Origin: Mannheimia indoligenes | GTDB lineage: Bacteria > Pseudomonadota > Gammaproteobacteria > Enterobacterales > Pasteurellaceae | NCBI RefSeq assembly: GCF_036880405.1 | Contig: NZ_JBAJJM010000023.1 | Span: 1 to 57,978, forward strand | DNA: 57,978 nucleotides | Reading direction: 5' to 3' | Part shown: piece by piece, positions 49,783 to 57,959 of the stretch | Position numbering within the stretch: the first letter of the stretch is position 1 | Layout of the letters: each line of letters starts with the position of its first letter | Position numbers and translations under genes: made by a program | Notes under the pieces: generated by a model | Seen by the model: the letters and a program-made list of their open reading frames with translations, nothing else | Told to the model about the DNA's origin: nothing | The model's database searches: none

Positions 49783-51156
49783 CTAAATTTGTGTTCCGGC
49801 AGGGAAAATTTGCGGTCGTTGCTCTTTGGCAATTTCCATATGGTCGCCCAACTTCTCACGCAATTTGATACGGGCTTGTTCGTAAGCCGGATCTTTCACT
49901 AAGTTGTTCAGCTCAAACGGGTCTTTTTCGAGATCGTAGAGGAAATCTTCCACATAAACCTCGCTGCCTGCCGCTTCGCCACCGCCTAAATGAGGGGCAA
50001 CGACGGCATAGAGATATTTTTCGGTGCGAATTGCACGTCCGACACGGCTTTCGCTGATTTGAGTGAAGACTTCATTGCGACGGTTCGGATCTTTTTTCTC
50101 CACTACATTGTAGAGGTCTTCGCCGATCATTTTATCGCCTACATCAATGCCTGCCATTGCCAAGAAAGTTTTTGGCAAGCTAGCGGTGCTAACTAGCTCT
50201 TTAATACGTTTGCCGCCCACATATTTTCCGCCCGAAATGACGAGTGGAACGTGGCAAGATGAAGAGTGGCAGGAGCGTTTGTAGTCGTCATAACCGTTTA
50301 AGTTTTCATCTTTGTTACGAGTCATAAAGTGTGAGCCGTGGTCGGAGGCGAATACGATAATGGTGTTATCGTAAATGCCTTTCTCTTTGAGTTTGTCGAT
50401 AATTCTCGCCAAATTATCATCCAAGCTGCGGCAACAACCGAGATAGTCCGGATACATTTCATCCGCATTACCTTTCAAGACCGCCAAGTCGTGTGGTAAT
50501 TGATAATTCTGGAAACGGGTTTTCGAACCAATCGGGCCTTCGTAACAATTACGGTCGTTTTGGTGGTGTGGCTCGATATGTGAAATGGTCATAAAGAACG
50601 GCTTGTCGCCTCTATAGCCGTCAAGGTATTCCAACGCATAGTCGGTAATGCAATCCACACGGTAGCCTTTGAACTCGCACTTATTCATATTTTCATCGAA
50701 CACAAAGCCGTCATAGCCGTGAGAGGTAAATTCCAGCACGTCTGCGGCACGCCAGAAACCTTCGTAGCCGCCACGGCGTTCCGGTGGAATGGCGGTAACG
50801 GTGTAGTCAATAGTCGGTTCTTCTTCCAACTCGCCGTCACTGGCTAAATGCCATTTGCCGATATAGGCGGTGTCATAATCGTTTTCGGTGAAGTAGTTGG
50901 CGATAGTTTTCACCCCTTCCGGCAATGCTACGTTATTGCGGAAACAGCCGGTTTCTGTCGGATAAAGTCCGGTTTGGAAAATCGAACGGCACGGGCCGCA
51001 CACCGGTTGGGAAGAGAACGCCTCTTCAAACAATACGCCTTCTTCGGCAAGTTTATCTAAGGTTGGCGTAATGTTTAGCGGTTGTCCGTAGGCACCGATC
51101 GTGTCCCAACGTTGTTGGTCGGTAAAGTAAAAGAGTATATTTGGTCTTGCTGTCAT
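49783..51156 (-). CDS. Cysteine-type sulfatase (cytoplasmic)
   Basis: A 457-residue alkaline-phosphatase-superfamily sulfatase that hydrolyses a sulfate ester. The metal-site start NILFYFTDQQRWDT has D13. The activation motif CGPCRSIFQTG has C53, the residue a maturase oxidises to formylglycine, and R57. Later metal/His motifs: KWHLASDGE, IVFASDHGSHF. There is no signal peptide, so it should act in the cytoplasm on an imported substrate. It starts 1 bp after the tctA stop (coupled). The maturase gene is at 54270. Substrate is unknown; sequence alone does not show whether it acts on aryl, sugar or choline-type sulfates. Confidence 0.95.
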   Translation of the reverse strand: MTARPNILFYFTDQQRWDTIGAYGQPLNITPTLDKLAEEGVLFEEAFSSQPVCGPCRSIFQTGLYPTETGCFRNNVALPEGVKTIANYFTENDYDTAYIGKWHLASDGELEEEPTIDYTVTAIPPERRGGYEGFWRAADVLEFTSHGYDGFVFDENMNKCEFKGYRVDCITDYALEYLDGYRGDKPFFMTISHIEPHHQNDRNCYEGPIGSKTRFQNYQLPHDLAVLKGNADEMYPDYLGCCRSLDDNLARIIDKLKEKGIYDNTIIVFASDHGSHFMTRNKDENLNGYDDYKRSCHSSSCHVPLVISGGKYVGGKRIKELVSTASLPKTFLAMAGIDVGDKMIGEDLYNVVEKKDPNRRNEVFTQISESRVGRAIRTEKYLYAVVAPHLGGGEAAGSEVYVEDFLYDLEKDPFELNNLVKDPAYEQARIKLREKLGDHMEIAKEQRPQIFPAGTQI

Positions 51157-51157
51157 A

Positions 51158-52660
51158 TTAAACCCTCTGAGCTTTAGATTTTTTATAATTGGTGTAAATA
51201 ATGCTGATGATCACGCCGAGTATCAGAACACATAGTACTAATGAAATCGGACGTTCGATGAAAATGCTCCAATCGCCGTCAGAAATCATCAGTGAACGGC
51301 GTAAATTTTTCTCGGTTAATGCTCCTAGTACCAAGCCGAGCAAGGTCGGTACGGCAGAGAAACCAAATTTATCCATCACATAAGCAATCGCCGCAAAGCT
51401 AATTGCCGCACCGACATCAAACATATTCTCTTTTAACGAATACGCACCAGCGAAACAGAAAATTGCGATGATTGGAATCAACACGACTTGCGGAATTTTG
51501 ACCACTTTCACAAATAATTTAAGCAAATACTTGCCTTGAATCAGCATAAAGATATTCACGAAAATTAAGCCGATCATAATTGCATAGACCGCTGTGCCGT
51601 GTGTGGTGAACAGGTTCGGGCCCGGTGTTAAGCCATTCACCATTAACGCCCCGAGCATCAATGCCACTGCCGCATCGCCCGGGATCCCTAAGGTCAATAA
51701 CGGAATGAGAGCCGTGCCGGTAATTGCATTATTTGCCGATTCCGCTGCTGCAATCCCTTCAACCGAGCCGTTACCAAACTCTTCCGGTTTTTTCGAGGCT
51801 TTGCGGGAGAAGTCATAGCTTAAAAAGGAGGCAATCGAAGCACCGGTGCCGGGAATAATCCCAATCAAAATCCCAGAAAGTGACCCAATGCTGATCGGTT
51901 TTGGTAAACGCCACCATTCGGATTTGCTCAACGTGCCTTTATCCAAGCTGATTGCAGAGGAATTTGCATTATTTTCGCTTTTTTTGACCGCTTGTCCTTT
52001 GTGGATAATCTCAATTAGAGCAAATAAACCGATCAGCACCACGACTAAATCAAATCCGCTATATAAATTCAGATTATCAAAGGTAAATCGCATCGTATCG
52101 CCGCTCATCAGGTCGATACCGATAAACGAGAGGAACAAACCTAAACAGCCGGAAATAATCCCTTTTAACAGGCTGTCGCCACTTACACCGGCAATAATGG
52201 TTAAACCAAAGGCACAAATTAAGAAATACTCAGGCGACCCCATTTTCATCGCAATTTTTGCCACTTCGGGTGCTAAGAAAAGCAGCACTAAGGCACTGAC
52301 TATACCACCGGCAAAAGAGGCGTAAAGGGCAACATTCAACGCTTTTTGTGCTTGTCCACGCAGGGCGAGTGGGTGTCCGTCCATCATTGTGGCGGCGGCG
52401 TGCGGTGTTCCCGGTGTTTTAATTAAAATCGCCGAAATTGAACCGCCGTAGCTGCCTGCACAATAGATTCCCAACAGGAACATAAATGAGTGAATGGCAT
52501 TTAATGAATAGGTAATCGGCAGGAATAGCACCAAACAGAGCATCACGGTTAAACCCGGAATTGAGCCAAACACAATCCCGAGAAATAACCCCAAATTCAT
52601 ATAGAGGAAACTTTCAAGATTAAAAAATTCATAAAATCCTGAAATCATTAAATCAAACAT
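51158..52660 (-). CDS. tctA: Tripartite tricarboxylate transporter, large membrane subunit TctA
   Basis: A 500-residue inner-membrane protein with about 12 helices. The TctA hallmark region GTPHAAATMMDGHPLALRGQAQKAL is near residue 88. It also has a second Gly-rich segment, GIIPGTGASIASFLSYDFSRK (about 265-285) and LLTLGIPGDAAVALMLGALMVNGL. It forms the channel with TctB, using solute brought by TctC. A USS lies in the gene (51987). Order on the minus strand is tctC-tctB-tctA-sulfatase, with gaps of 53, 14 and 1 bp. Confidence 0.95.
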   Translation of the reverse strand: MFDLMISGFYEFFNLESFLYMNLGLFLGIVFGSIPGLTVMLCLVLFLPITYSLNAIHSFMFLLGIYCAGSYGGSISAILIKTPGTPHAAATMMDGHPLALRGQAQKALNVALYASFAGGIVSALVLLFLAPEVAKIAMKMGSPEYFLICAFGLTIIAGVSGDSLLKGIISGCLGLFLSFIGIDLMSGDTMRFTFDNLNLYSGFDLVVVLIGLFALIEIIHKGQAVKKSENNANSSAISLDKGTLSKSEWWRLPKPISIGSLSGILIGIIPGTGASIASFLSYDFSRKASKKPEEFGNGSVEGIAAAESANNAITGTALIPLLTLGIPGDAAVALMLGALMVNGLTPGPNLFTTHGTAVYAIMIGLIFVNIFMLIQGKYLLKLFVKVVKIPQVVLIPIIAIFCFAGAYSLKENMFDVGAAISFAAIAYVMDKFGFSAVPTLLGLVLGALTEKNLRRSLMISDGDWSIFIERPISLVLCVLILGVIISIIYTNYKKSKAQRV

Positions 52661-52674
52661 CGGTTACTCCTTGT

Positions 52675-53130
52675 TTAAGGTAATGAGATATGGAGTAAAT
52701 TTTGGAAAAAGAGCGACAGTAAAACCGAAAATATCGCCACGGTGGCGTAATACTTCCAATTTTTGCAGCGGAAAAATGCCAGTAATAAAAAGGCAAAGAG
52801 AATGGAGGAAACCATAAATGGCAACCAATGCAATAAGCCCCAATAAATCACAAGCGACAATAAAATAAAGGCAGAGTGCATCTCTTCAACAAAGCGGATT
52901 TCAACCGTTTTTGTCGGCTGTTTGCGTACCCATTTGATCAGCTCTTTGATCAATAAAATCAGGCTACATACTGCCATTAAGCCAATAATCAGACGGGGAA
53001 AGGTTTGTGCGGTAATGATCTCTTCGTCATCAGCAATCACAATTTGTGACGGCATTAACCACCACAAAACAAGGGAAAGTATCAGAAAAATCAAGGAGCC
53101 GACTAAATCTTGTCTAAGCGTAATTTTCAT
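52675..53130 (-). CDS. tctB: Tripartite tricarboxylate transporter, small membrane subunit TctB
   Basis: A 151-residue membrane protein with four predicted helices and little sequence conservation otherwise, as usual for TctB. The ATG at 53130 (MKITLRQ) is chosen because AAGGA lies 8 nt upstream; the frame extends to 53178 without a ribosome site. Its assignment rests on the four-helix pattern and on lying between tctC and tctA. Confidence 0.88.
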   Translation of the reverse strand: MKITLRQDLVGSLIFLILSLVLWWLMPSQIVIADDEEIITAQTFPRLIIGLMAVCSLILLIKELIKWVRKQPTKTVEIRFVEEMHSAFILLSLVIYWGLLHWLPFMVSSILFAFLLLAFFRCKNWKYYATVAIFSVLLSLFFQNLLHISLP

Positions 53131-53183
53131 CGTGATTTCCTTAGGTAAAAAGAGGGCAAACAGATATTTGCCCTCCAAAATGA

Positions 53184-54149
53184 TTATTTCACTAATTTAG
53201 AGTATTTTTCAGCTTTTGCCATAGTTGAATCAATGTACTCTTTCACGGCTTTACCGTCCCGAATATCTAAGCGGATACCGATATTTTTTGCGGTTTGTTG
53301 TAATTTCGGATTTTCTAAAATCGCTTTGAGTGCATTGTAGTTTTTATCCACGATTGCTTGGTCGGTTCCAGCACGGATAAACACCGCACAGACGTTGGTC
53401 ATCCAAGTATCAAAACCGTGATCCACTACACTGTCTAAGTTATAGACTTCGTCCTGTAATTTCTTCTCATCGAAGGCAACAACCGGTTTTACATCGCCGT
53501 TTTTCACAAATTCACGGGCAAGTGAAGCGTGGGTAGTTGCGAAAGTCACTTCACCGGATACTACTGCGGTTAATGCCTCATTCGCACCTTCATAAGGGAT
53601 CAGTTTAAATTTACCGCCCATTTCGGTAATCAATGCCGCAGTTTGCAGAGCCTCAGAAGAGTTTGTACCGTTTACACCGACTTTAATTAATTTGCCTTTG
53701 GCAATGTAGTCTTTCAGCGTTTCCATACTATCAACTTTAGTTTTCGGGTTTGCCAAAAGCACAAAAGTGGAAGAGTAAATGTTAATCACCGGCACGAAAT
53801 CATCAAATTTATATGCCACGTTCATTGTGAGAGGGGCAATCGCAAAGCTACCTTCACCGCCTAAAATCAATTTGTGGGTGTTTGGTTTTTCTTTCACATA
53901 CTCGGTTAAAGCAATTGCACCGCCAGAACCCAGAATGTTATCCGCTAATAGCGGCTGACCATACTGCTCTTTGCCGTATTCCGACATTGCACGGTTAATT
54001 TGGTCGGCAAGACCGCCCACCGCCCACGGGGTAATAATGGTGACCGGTGCCGTTGGCCATTCAGTGTTTGCCACCGATTGATTGGCGACCGCAAAAAGTC
54101 CAACTGTACAGGCTAAAGCCGTTTTAATACGTTGTTTCCAAGTTTTCAT
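53184..54149 (-). CDS. tctC: Tripartite tricarboxylate transporter, solute-binding protein TctC
   Basis: A 321-residue periplasmic binding protein of the Bug/TctC family. The signal peptide (about 1-28) ends near NQSVANTEWP. TAPVTIITPWAVGGLADQINRAMSEY and the later IPYEGANEALTAVVSGEVTFATTHAS are typical. Bug proteins usually bind small carboxylates. The ATG at 54149 has AGGAG 6 nt upstream; ATG 54152 and TTG 54155 are alternatives. It is the first gene of the operon and preceded by both a CRP site and a TATGA-N6-TCATA palindrome. Confidence 0.94.
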   Translation of the reverse strand: MKTWKQRIKTALACTVGLFAVANQSVANTEWPTAPVTIITPWAVGGLADQINRAMSEYGKEQYGQPLLADNILGSGGAIALTEYVKEKPNTHKLILGGEGSFAIAPLTMNVAYKFDDFVPVINIYSSTFVLLANPKTKVDSMETLKDYIAKGKLIKVGVNGTNSSEALQTAALITEMGGKFKLIPYEGANEALTAVVSGEVTFATTHASLAREFVKNGDVKPVVAFDEKKLQDEVYNLDSVVDHGFDTWMTNVCAVFIRAGTDQAIVDKNYNALKAILENPKLQQTAKNIGIRLDIRDGKAVKEYIDSTMAKAEKYSKLVK

Positions 54150-54186
54150 CATCAACTCCTAATATGTGTGATTAAGTCATCCATAG

Positions 54187-54192
54187 AATATA
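54187..54192 (-). promoter_or_regulatory. Likely -10 of the tctC operon
   Basis: TATATT on the minus strand (54192-54187), roughly 50 bp downstream of the CRP site centre. This is the spacing expected for class I CRP activation. No convincing -35 precedes it, as is common for CRP-dependent promoters. Confidence 0.4.
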
Positions 54193-54211
54193 AACAAATC
54201 ATATCAGTCTG

Positions 54212-54227
54212 TATGACAATGATCATA
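54212..54227. promoter_or_regulatory. Palindrome TATGA-N6-TCATA upstream of tctC
   Basis: TATGACAATGATCATA: 5-bp inverted half-sites with a 6-bp spacer, the geometry bound by Crp-family dimers. It is identical at 15 of 16 bases to the site at 55420-55435. Its centre lies 70 bp before the tctC start codon. Confidence 0.6.
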
Positions 54228-54234
54228 TTTTTGA

Positions 54235-54250
54235 TGTGACATAGTTCACA
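54235..54250. promoter_or_regulatory. Perfect CRP site upstream of tctC
   Basis: TGTGA-CATAGT-TCACA, a perfect match to the CRP half-sites. Its centre is 93 bp before the tctC start and 7 bp from the TATGA palindrome. This implies cAMP-CRP control of the sulfatase operon. Confidence 0.75.
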
Positions 54251-54269
54251 AATTTAACATTTTGTTTGG

Positions 54270-55367
54270 CTAAACGGCTCTCCGCTGGCGGATTTGGCTC
54301 GCCAACTGCTTTAAATAGGGAGCCATATAGGAAAGAGCGGAATAATACGCCTCGCAAAGTTGATTGTGTGGTTCGCCAAAACCTTGCACCGTGCGATGTT
54401 TTGGGCAGCCGCCATTGCAGGCAAAGCGAAATTCGCAACACTGGCAACGGGAAGAAACATTTGCCTTGCTCAACCCAAATTTCTGCTGTTTGTCGGAATA
54501 GGTGAGATCTAACAGCGGTGTTTCAATCAAATTACCGAGCTTATATTGCGGATAAACATAGTGATCACAGCTATAAATATCGCCGTTCTGCTCAATAATC
54601 ATCTGATCGCCACAGGTTTTACGGAAAATACACAAACTCGGCTGATAGCCCAAAAACGCCATCATCCACTGCTCAATAAACTGCACGCCGATTTTGCCGA
54701 TGTCGTGCGGATACCACTGCTTGAAAATCTCAATCATCATCTGCCCATAATCTTTTGCGGAGGCTTGCTGTGAATAATCGCCCATCAACGGAATAAACTG
54801 CATATAGGTCGAACCGATGGATTTCAAATAGCGGTAAATTTCCGCCCCGTGTTGCACATTTTCCTTATGCACCACCGTCAGTGTATTAAATTGCACCTGA
54901 TGTTTTTTAAGTAGCTCTAATGCCTCGAACACTTGTTGGAACGACCCTTTCTGACTTTTTGTGAGCCGATAGGCATCGTGCATCTCCTGCGTGCCGTCAA
55001 TCGAAAGCCCCACCAAAAAATGGTTTTCTCTTAAAAATTCACACCACTCATCATTCAATAAAATGCCGTTGGTCTGCAAGGCGTTATAAATTTGCTTGCC
55101 ATTTGCATATTTTTGCTGAAATTCGACCGCTTGTCGGTAAAAATCCAGCCCTGCCAACGTTGGCTCGCCGCCTTGCCATAAAAAAGTCACCTCTTTTTGC
55201 GGACTCTTAGCCAGATAATCCTGAATATATTTTTCCAAAATCGTCTCATCCATTCGGCGTTGGTTTAAATGCGGTTTTTCTAAATAGAAACAGTATTTGC
55301 AGTCTAAATTACAAATTGAACCCGCCGGCTTTGCCATTATTTGAAACGCATTAAAAATAGGTTGCAT
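54270..55367 (-). CDS. Anaerobic sulfatase-maturating enzyme (radical SAM/SPASM)
   Basis: A 365-residue radical-SAM enzyme that oxidises the sulfatase active-site Cys (or Ser) to formylglycine. The radical-SAM cluster motif CNLDCKYC has C19, C23 and C26 (CX3CX2C). The SPASM/auxiliary cluster Cys are in the C-terminal part (SSRCQCCEFRFACNGGCPKHR, about 300-325). It matches the anSME/AslB/ChuR group. The ATG (55367) has CGGAG 7 nt upstream. It lies upstream of the transport-sulfatase operon in the same direction, 121 bp from tctC, and divergent from the TSUP gene. A USS lies inside at 55126. Confidence 0.94.
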   Translation of the reverse strand: MQPIFNAFQIMAKPAGSICNLDCKYCFYLEKPHLNQRRMDETILEKYIQDYLAKSPQKEVTFLWQGGEPTLAGLDFYRQAVEFQQKYANGKQIYNALQTNGILLNDEWCEFLRENHFLVGLSIDGTQEMHDAYRLTKSQKGSFQQVFEALELLKKHQVQFNTLTVVHKENVQHGAEIYRYLKSIGSTYMQFIPLMGDYSQQASAKDYGQMMIEIFKQWYPHDIGKIGVQFIEQWMMAFLGYQPSLCIFRKTCGDQMIIEQNGDIYSCDHYVYPQYKLGNLIETPLLDLTYSDKQQKFGLSKANVSSRCQCCEFRFACNGGCPKHRTVQGFGEPHNQLCEAYYSALSYMAPYLKQLASQIRQRRAV

Positions 55368-55419
55368 ACATCACTCCGTACCAAACGACTCAATCATAAT
55401 CAAAATTATTTTAAGGGGA

Positions 55420-55435
55420 TATGACAATCATCATA
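55420..55435. promoter_or_regulatory. Palindrome TATGA-N6-TCATA between maturase and TSUP genes
   Basis: TATGACAATCATCATA: same half-sites as 54212-54227 and same spacing. Its centre is 60 bp before the maturase start and 69 bp before the divergent TSUP start, so one site could control both. Confidence 0.6.
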
Positions 55436-55496
55436 ACCTAAGGCAAATCAGAAGTCGCACAATAGACTCAAATAAAAGTTTAGACGAGGAAAAAGA

Positions 55497-56312
55497 ATGG
55501 CACTCAGTGTAATTTTTATTCTGATTGTATGTGGTTTGTTGGTCAATGTGATGTCAGCCCTATTCGGTATTGGCGGCGGCATATTGATGGTACCGATTTT
55601 GCGAACCCTATTTCCCGAACTACCCTTTCAGGTCATTGCTGCCTGTTCGCTCACGATTGTGATGGGCAGTGCCTGTCTTAATTTGATCCGCTTTCGCCAA
55701 GAAAAAGAGCAAATTGATAAATCTAACTTGCTTTTTTGGTCCATCAGTATGATTGCAGGGGTACAAATCGGCTTTGAGCTGAGTTTTTTACTTTCTGATC
55801 TTGCCATTACTACCGTCTTTTCCGGCACCTTAGCCTTGCTTGCCGTTCGCATGCTATTTCAAAAACGGCGAAATACCGATTATCAGCAGACTAAAAGCCT
55901 GAAAGATCTCAGTTATGGTATGGCAAGTTGTGGCTTTGGTGGATTTATCGCCGGCATTACCGGCATTGGTGGTGGCTCGATTATGGCACCATTAGTCGCC
56001 CAAATTCGCAGCGTTCACCCAAAACAAATTGCGATTTATACCAACTATATGATGGTTTTTGGCGGTATCGGCAATCTTTTCGGCTACCTTTCCCGAGATC
56101 TAGACAAAACGCTCTATCCCTTACCCGGCGGACAAGTTGGTTATGTCAATTTTTCGATTGTGGGGATTGTGATCATCAGCTCTTTTTGCACAAGTTTTAT
56201 GACACAAAGACTTCGCAGTCACTTAAGTGCAGAGATGATTAATCGCGCCCTTGGCACTCTCTTATTTTTCATTGCAATCTATTATTTCACATTAAATTAT
56301 TGGTATATCTAA
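55497..56312 (+). CDS. TSUP-family (TauE/SafE) transporter of the sulfatase locus
   Basis: A 271-residue inner-membrane protein with about eight helices and two repeats (SALFGIGGGILMVPILRTLFP at about 19-39; FIAGITGIGGGSIMAPLVAQI in the second half). It differs clearly from the TSUP protein at 45695. TSUP members include sulfite and sulfoacetate exporters. It is divergent from the maturase gene, over a shared palindrome. In this context the likely job is export of sulfate or sulfite released by the sulfatase; this is inference. Confidence 0.9.
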   Translation: MALSVIFILIVCGLLVNVMSALFGIGGGILMVPILRTLFPELPFQVIAACSLTIVMGSACLNLIRFRQEKEQIDKSNLLFWSISMIAGVQIGFELSFLLSDLAITTVFSGTLALLAVRMLFQKRRNTDYQQTKSLKDLSYGMASCGFGGFIAGITGIGGGSIMAPLVAQIRSVHPKQIAIYTNYMMVFGGIGNLFGYLSRDLDKTLYPLPGGQVGYVNFSIVGIVIISSFCTSFMTQRLRSHLSAEMINRALGTLLFFIAIYYFTLNYWYI

Positions 56313-56341
56313 TGAGTCACTGATTAGCTTTGAACAAAAAA

Positions 56342-56375
56342 CAAAAATGCTCTTGAATTATCAAGAGCATTTTTT
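56342..56375. terminator. Terminator of TSUP/loiP; right copy of a 34-bp direct repeat
   Basis: Identical in all 34 bases to 49120-49153: a 12-bp stem around ATTA with A and T runs on both sides. It lies 30 bp after the TSUP stop and 38 bp after the convergent loiP stop. Confidence 0.93.
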
Positions 56376-56412
56376 GCAAAAAATTAGTAAAAATCAACCG
56401 CTTGTCGTCATC

Positions 56413-57168
56413 TTATTTACGTGCGTTATAAACTTTCATTGCTTCCGGTACAAGACGAGCTAAGTTAGCTTGGCGATCTGCATTTGACGGGTGGGTTGAA
56501 AAAATCGATAAACCTGAATCTCCGTTTGCTTTACTCATTTTAATCCATACATTTGGTGCCGCTGATGGGTTATAGCCTGATTCAGCCATCAACATTAAAC
56601 CAACTTCATCTGCTTCATTTTCTTGGCTGCGAGAGAATGGCTTAGTAGCAATCAAATCAACACCGGTACTTAATAAACCTTCGGTGCTTATACCTGTTGA
56701 AGCTGTTACTGCAATATCTGCAATCGTGCCTACAATGCCACTAATCATCGTTACTGTACGATCCGATTTTCCGTGTTCTTTTAAGGCGTGAGCCATCTCG
56801 TGTCCCATCACTACCGCAATTTCATCATTAGATAAATCAAGTCTTTCCACTAAACCGGTATAGAATGCCATTTTACCGCCCGGCATTGCCCACGCATTGA
56901 GTTCATCCGATTTTAAAACCGTGATTTCCCAATGGAAAGGCGTACCTGTTGCATTTGACTTTTCTGCGTAAGGCTTCATCTTATGAAATACCGCGTGAAC
57001 ACGTTTTGCGGTAGAAGATGTAGTATCAATCGCATTTTGCTGATGAGCTTGTGATTTTACTTGAGCATAACTGTGAGCCGCCTCTTGGTTAATACTTTCC
57101 GTTGTAGCACAAGAGACCATTGCAGTGGCTAAAAAAACTGAAAGACCTAATTTTTTAATAAAATTCAT
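56413..57168 (-). CDS. loiP: M48-family metalloprotease lipoprotein (LoiP/YggG-like)
   Basis: A 251-residue zinc metalloprotease of the outer-membrane periplasmic face. The signal peptide ends in lipobox MVSC with Cys20. The zinc site HEMAH (H123, E124, H127) and the third-ligand motif SRSQENEADEVGL (about 190) are clear. The ATG at 57168 (MNFIKKLGL) is chosen over 57210 because it starts a proper lipoprotein signal. LoiP in E. coli cleaves misfolded outer-membrane proteins. It lies 55 bp downstream of ppa, with a terminator between. Confidence 0.93.
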   Translation of the reverse strand: MNFIKKLGLSVFLATAMVSCATTESINQEAAHSYAQVKSQAHQQNAIDTTSSTAKRVHAVFHKMKPYAEKSNATGTPFHWEITVLKSDELNAWAMPGGKMAFYTGLVERLDLSNDEIAVVMGHEMAHALKEHGKSDRTVTMISGIVGTIADIAVTASTGISTEGLLSTGVDLIATKPFSRSQENEADEVGLMLMAESGYNPSAAPNVWIKMSKANGDSGLSIFSTHPSNADRQANLARLVPEAMKVYNARK

Positions 57169-57179
57169 ATCGATTTCCC

Positions 57180-57211
57180 ACAAAAAATGCCAAACAAATC
57201 TGCTTGGCATT
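57180..57211 (-). terminator. ppa terminator
   Basis: On the minus strand AATGCCAAGCA (57211-57201) pairs with TGTTTGGCATT (57196-57186, one G-T pair) and is followed by TTTTGT. It lies 12 bp after the ppa stop. Confidence 0.85.
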
Positions 57212-57222
57212 CAGATCAAAAA

Positions 57223-57750
57223 TTATTTTTTAGCACGCTCAAAAGATTCTAAGATTTCTTGGCGGGCTTCATTTACATCACCCCAACCTTCAACTTTTAC
57301 CCATTTGCCTGCTTCTAATGCTTTATAGCTTTCGAAGAAGTGCTGGATTTGTGCTTTTAATAATGCTGGTAAATCACCTACATCTTTAATGTGGTCGTAC
57401 TCTTTGCTTAATTTCGTATGCGGAACTGCAACTACTTTTGCATCACCACCTGCTTCATCGGTCATTTTTAATACACCAACCGGACGGCAGCGAATTACTG
57501 AACCTGGTTGTAATGGGTATGGTGTTGGTACTAATACATCAACCGGGTCTCCGTCTGATGATAATGTATGGTTTACATAACCGTAGTTTGCCGGGTAGAA
57601 CATTGCGGTTGCCATAAAGCGATCCACAAATAATGCACCTGTCTCTTTGTCCACTTCATATTTGATTGGATCTGAATTTGCAGGGATTTCAATAACAACA
57701 TAAATATCATCTGGTAACTCTTTACCAGCTGGAACTAATTCTAAGCCCAT
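57223..57750 (-). CDS. ppa: Inorganic pyrophosphatase (family I)
   Basis: A 175-residue cytoplasmic hexameric enzyme that hydrolyses pyrophosphate and pulls biosynthetic reactions forward. Length and sequence match the E. coli type: IEIPANSDPIKYEVDKETGALFVDRFM, YPANYGYVNHTLSSDGDPVDVLV (signature with the Asp metal ligands near 65-72), and RCRPVGVLKMTDEAGGDAKVVAVP. AAGGAAATC lies before the ATG. It is monocistronic by its terminator; the divergent tRNA lies about 210 bp away. Confidence 0.98.
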   Translation of the reverse strand: MGLELVPAGKELPDDIYVVIEIPANSDPIKYEVDKETGALFVDRFMATAMFYPANYGYVNHTLSSDGDPVDVLVPTPYPLQPGSVIRCRPVGVLKMTDEAGGDAKVVAVPHTKLSKEYDHIKDVGDLPALLKAQIQHFFESYKALEAGKWVKVEGWGDVNEARQEILESFERAKK

Positions 57751-57908
57751 TTTGATTTCCTTCTAAAATTGATGGTTAAATAAACGGCGTGATTATAGCT
57801 TATTTTCATAAAAAGATAAAAGCCCGTTTGTATTTTGTATCAAACTGTTTAATTTTCCGTAAAATTGCTTATAAACCACACACTCAACATTTTTTAGAGA
57901 AAAAAAAC

Positions 57909-57936
57909 TTGCCAAACTTTCAAAAATCCGTATGAT
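57909..57936 (+). promoter_or_regulatory. Promoter of the tRNA gene
   Basis: TTGCCA (57909-57914), 16 bp, TATGAT (57931-57936), followed by a GC-rich discriminator GCCCTC, as in stable-RNA promoters. Confidence 0.65.
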
Positions 57937-57959
57937 ATGCCCTCGTTACGCAAGATTAT

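Noticed and set aside
51846..52325. 159-codon frame antisense to tctA
   Set aside because: Lies wholly inside a well-supported tctA frame.
54212..54227. Reading the TATGA palindrome as an FNR box
   Set aside because: FNR half-sites are TTGAT with a 4-bp spacer; this site has TATGA with a 6-bp spacer.
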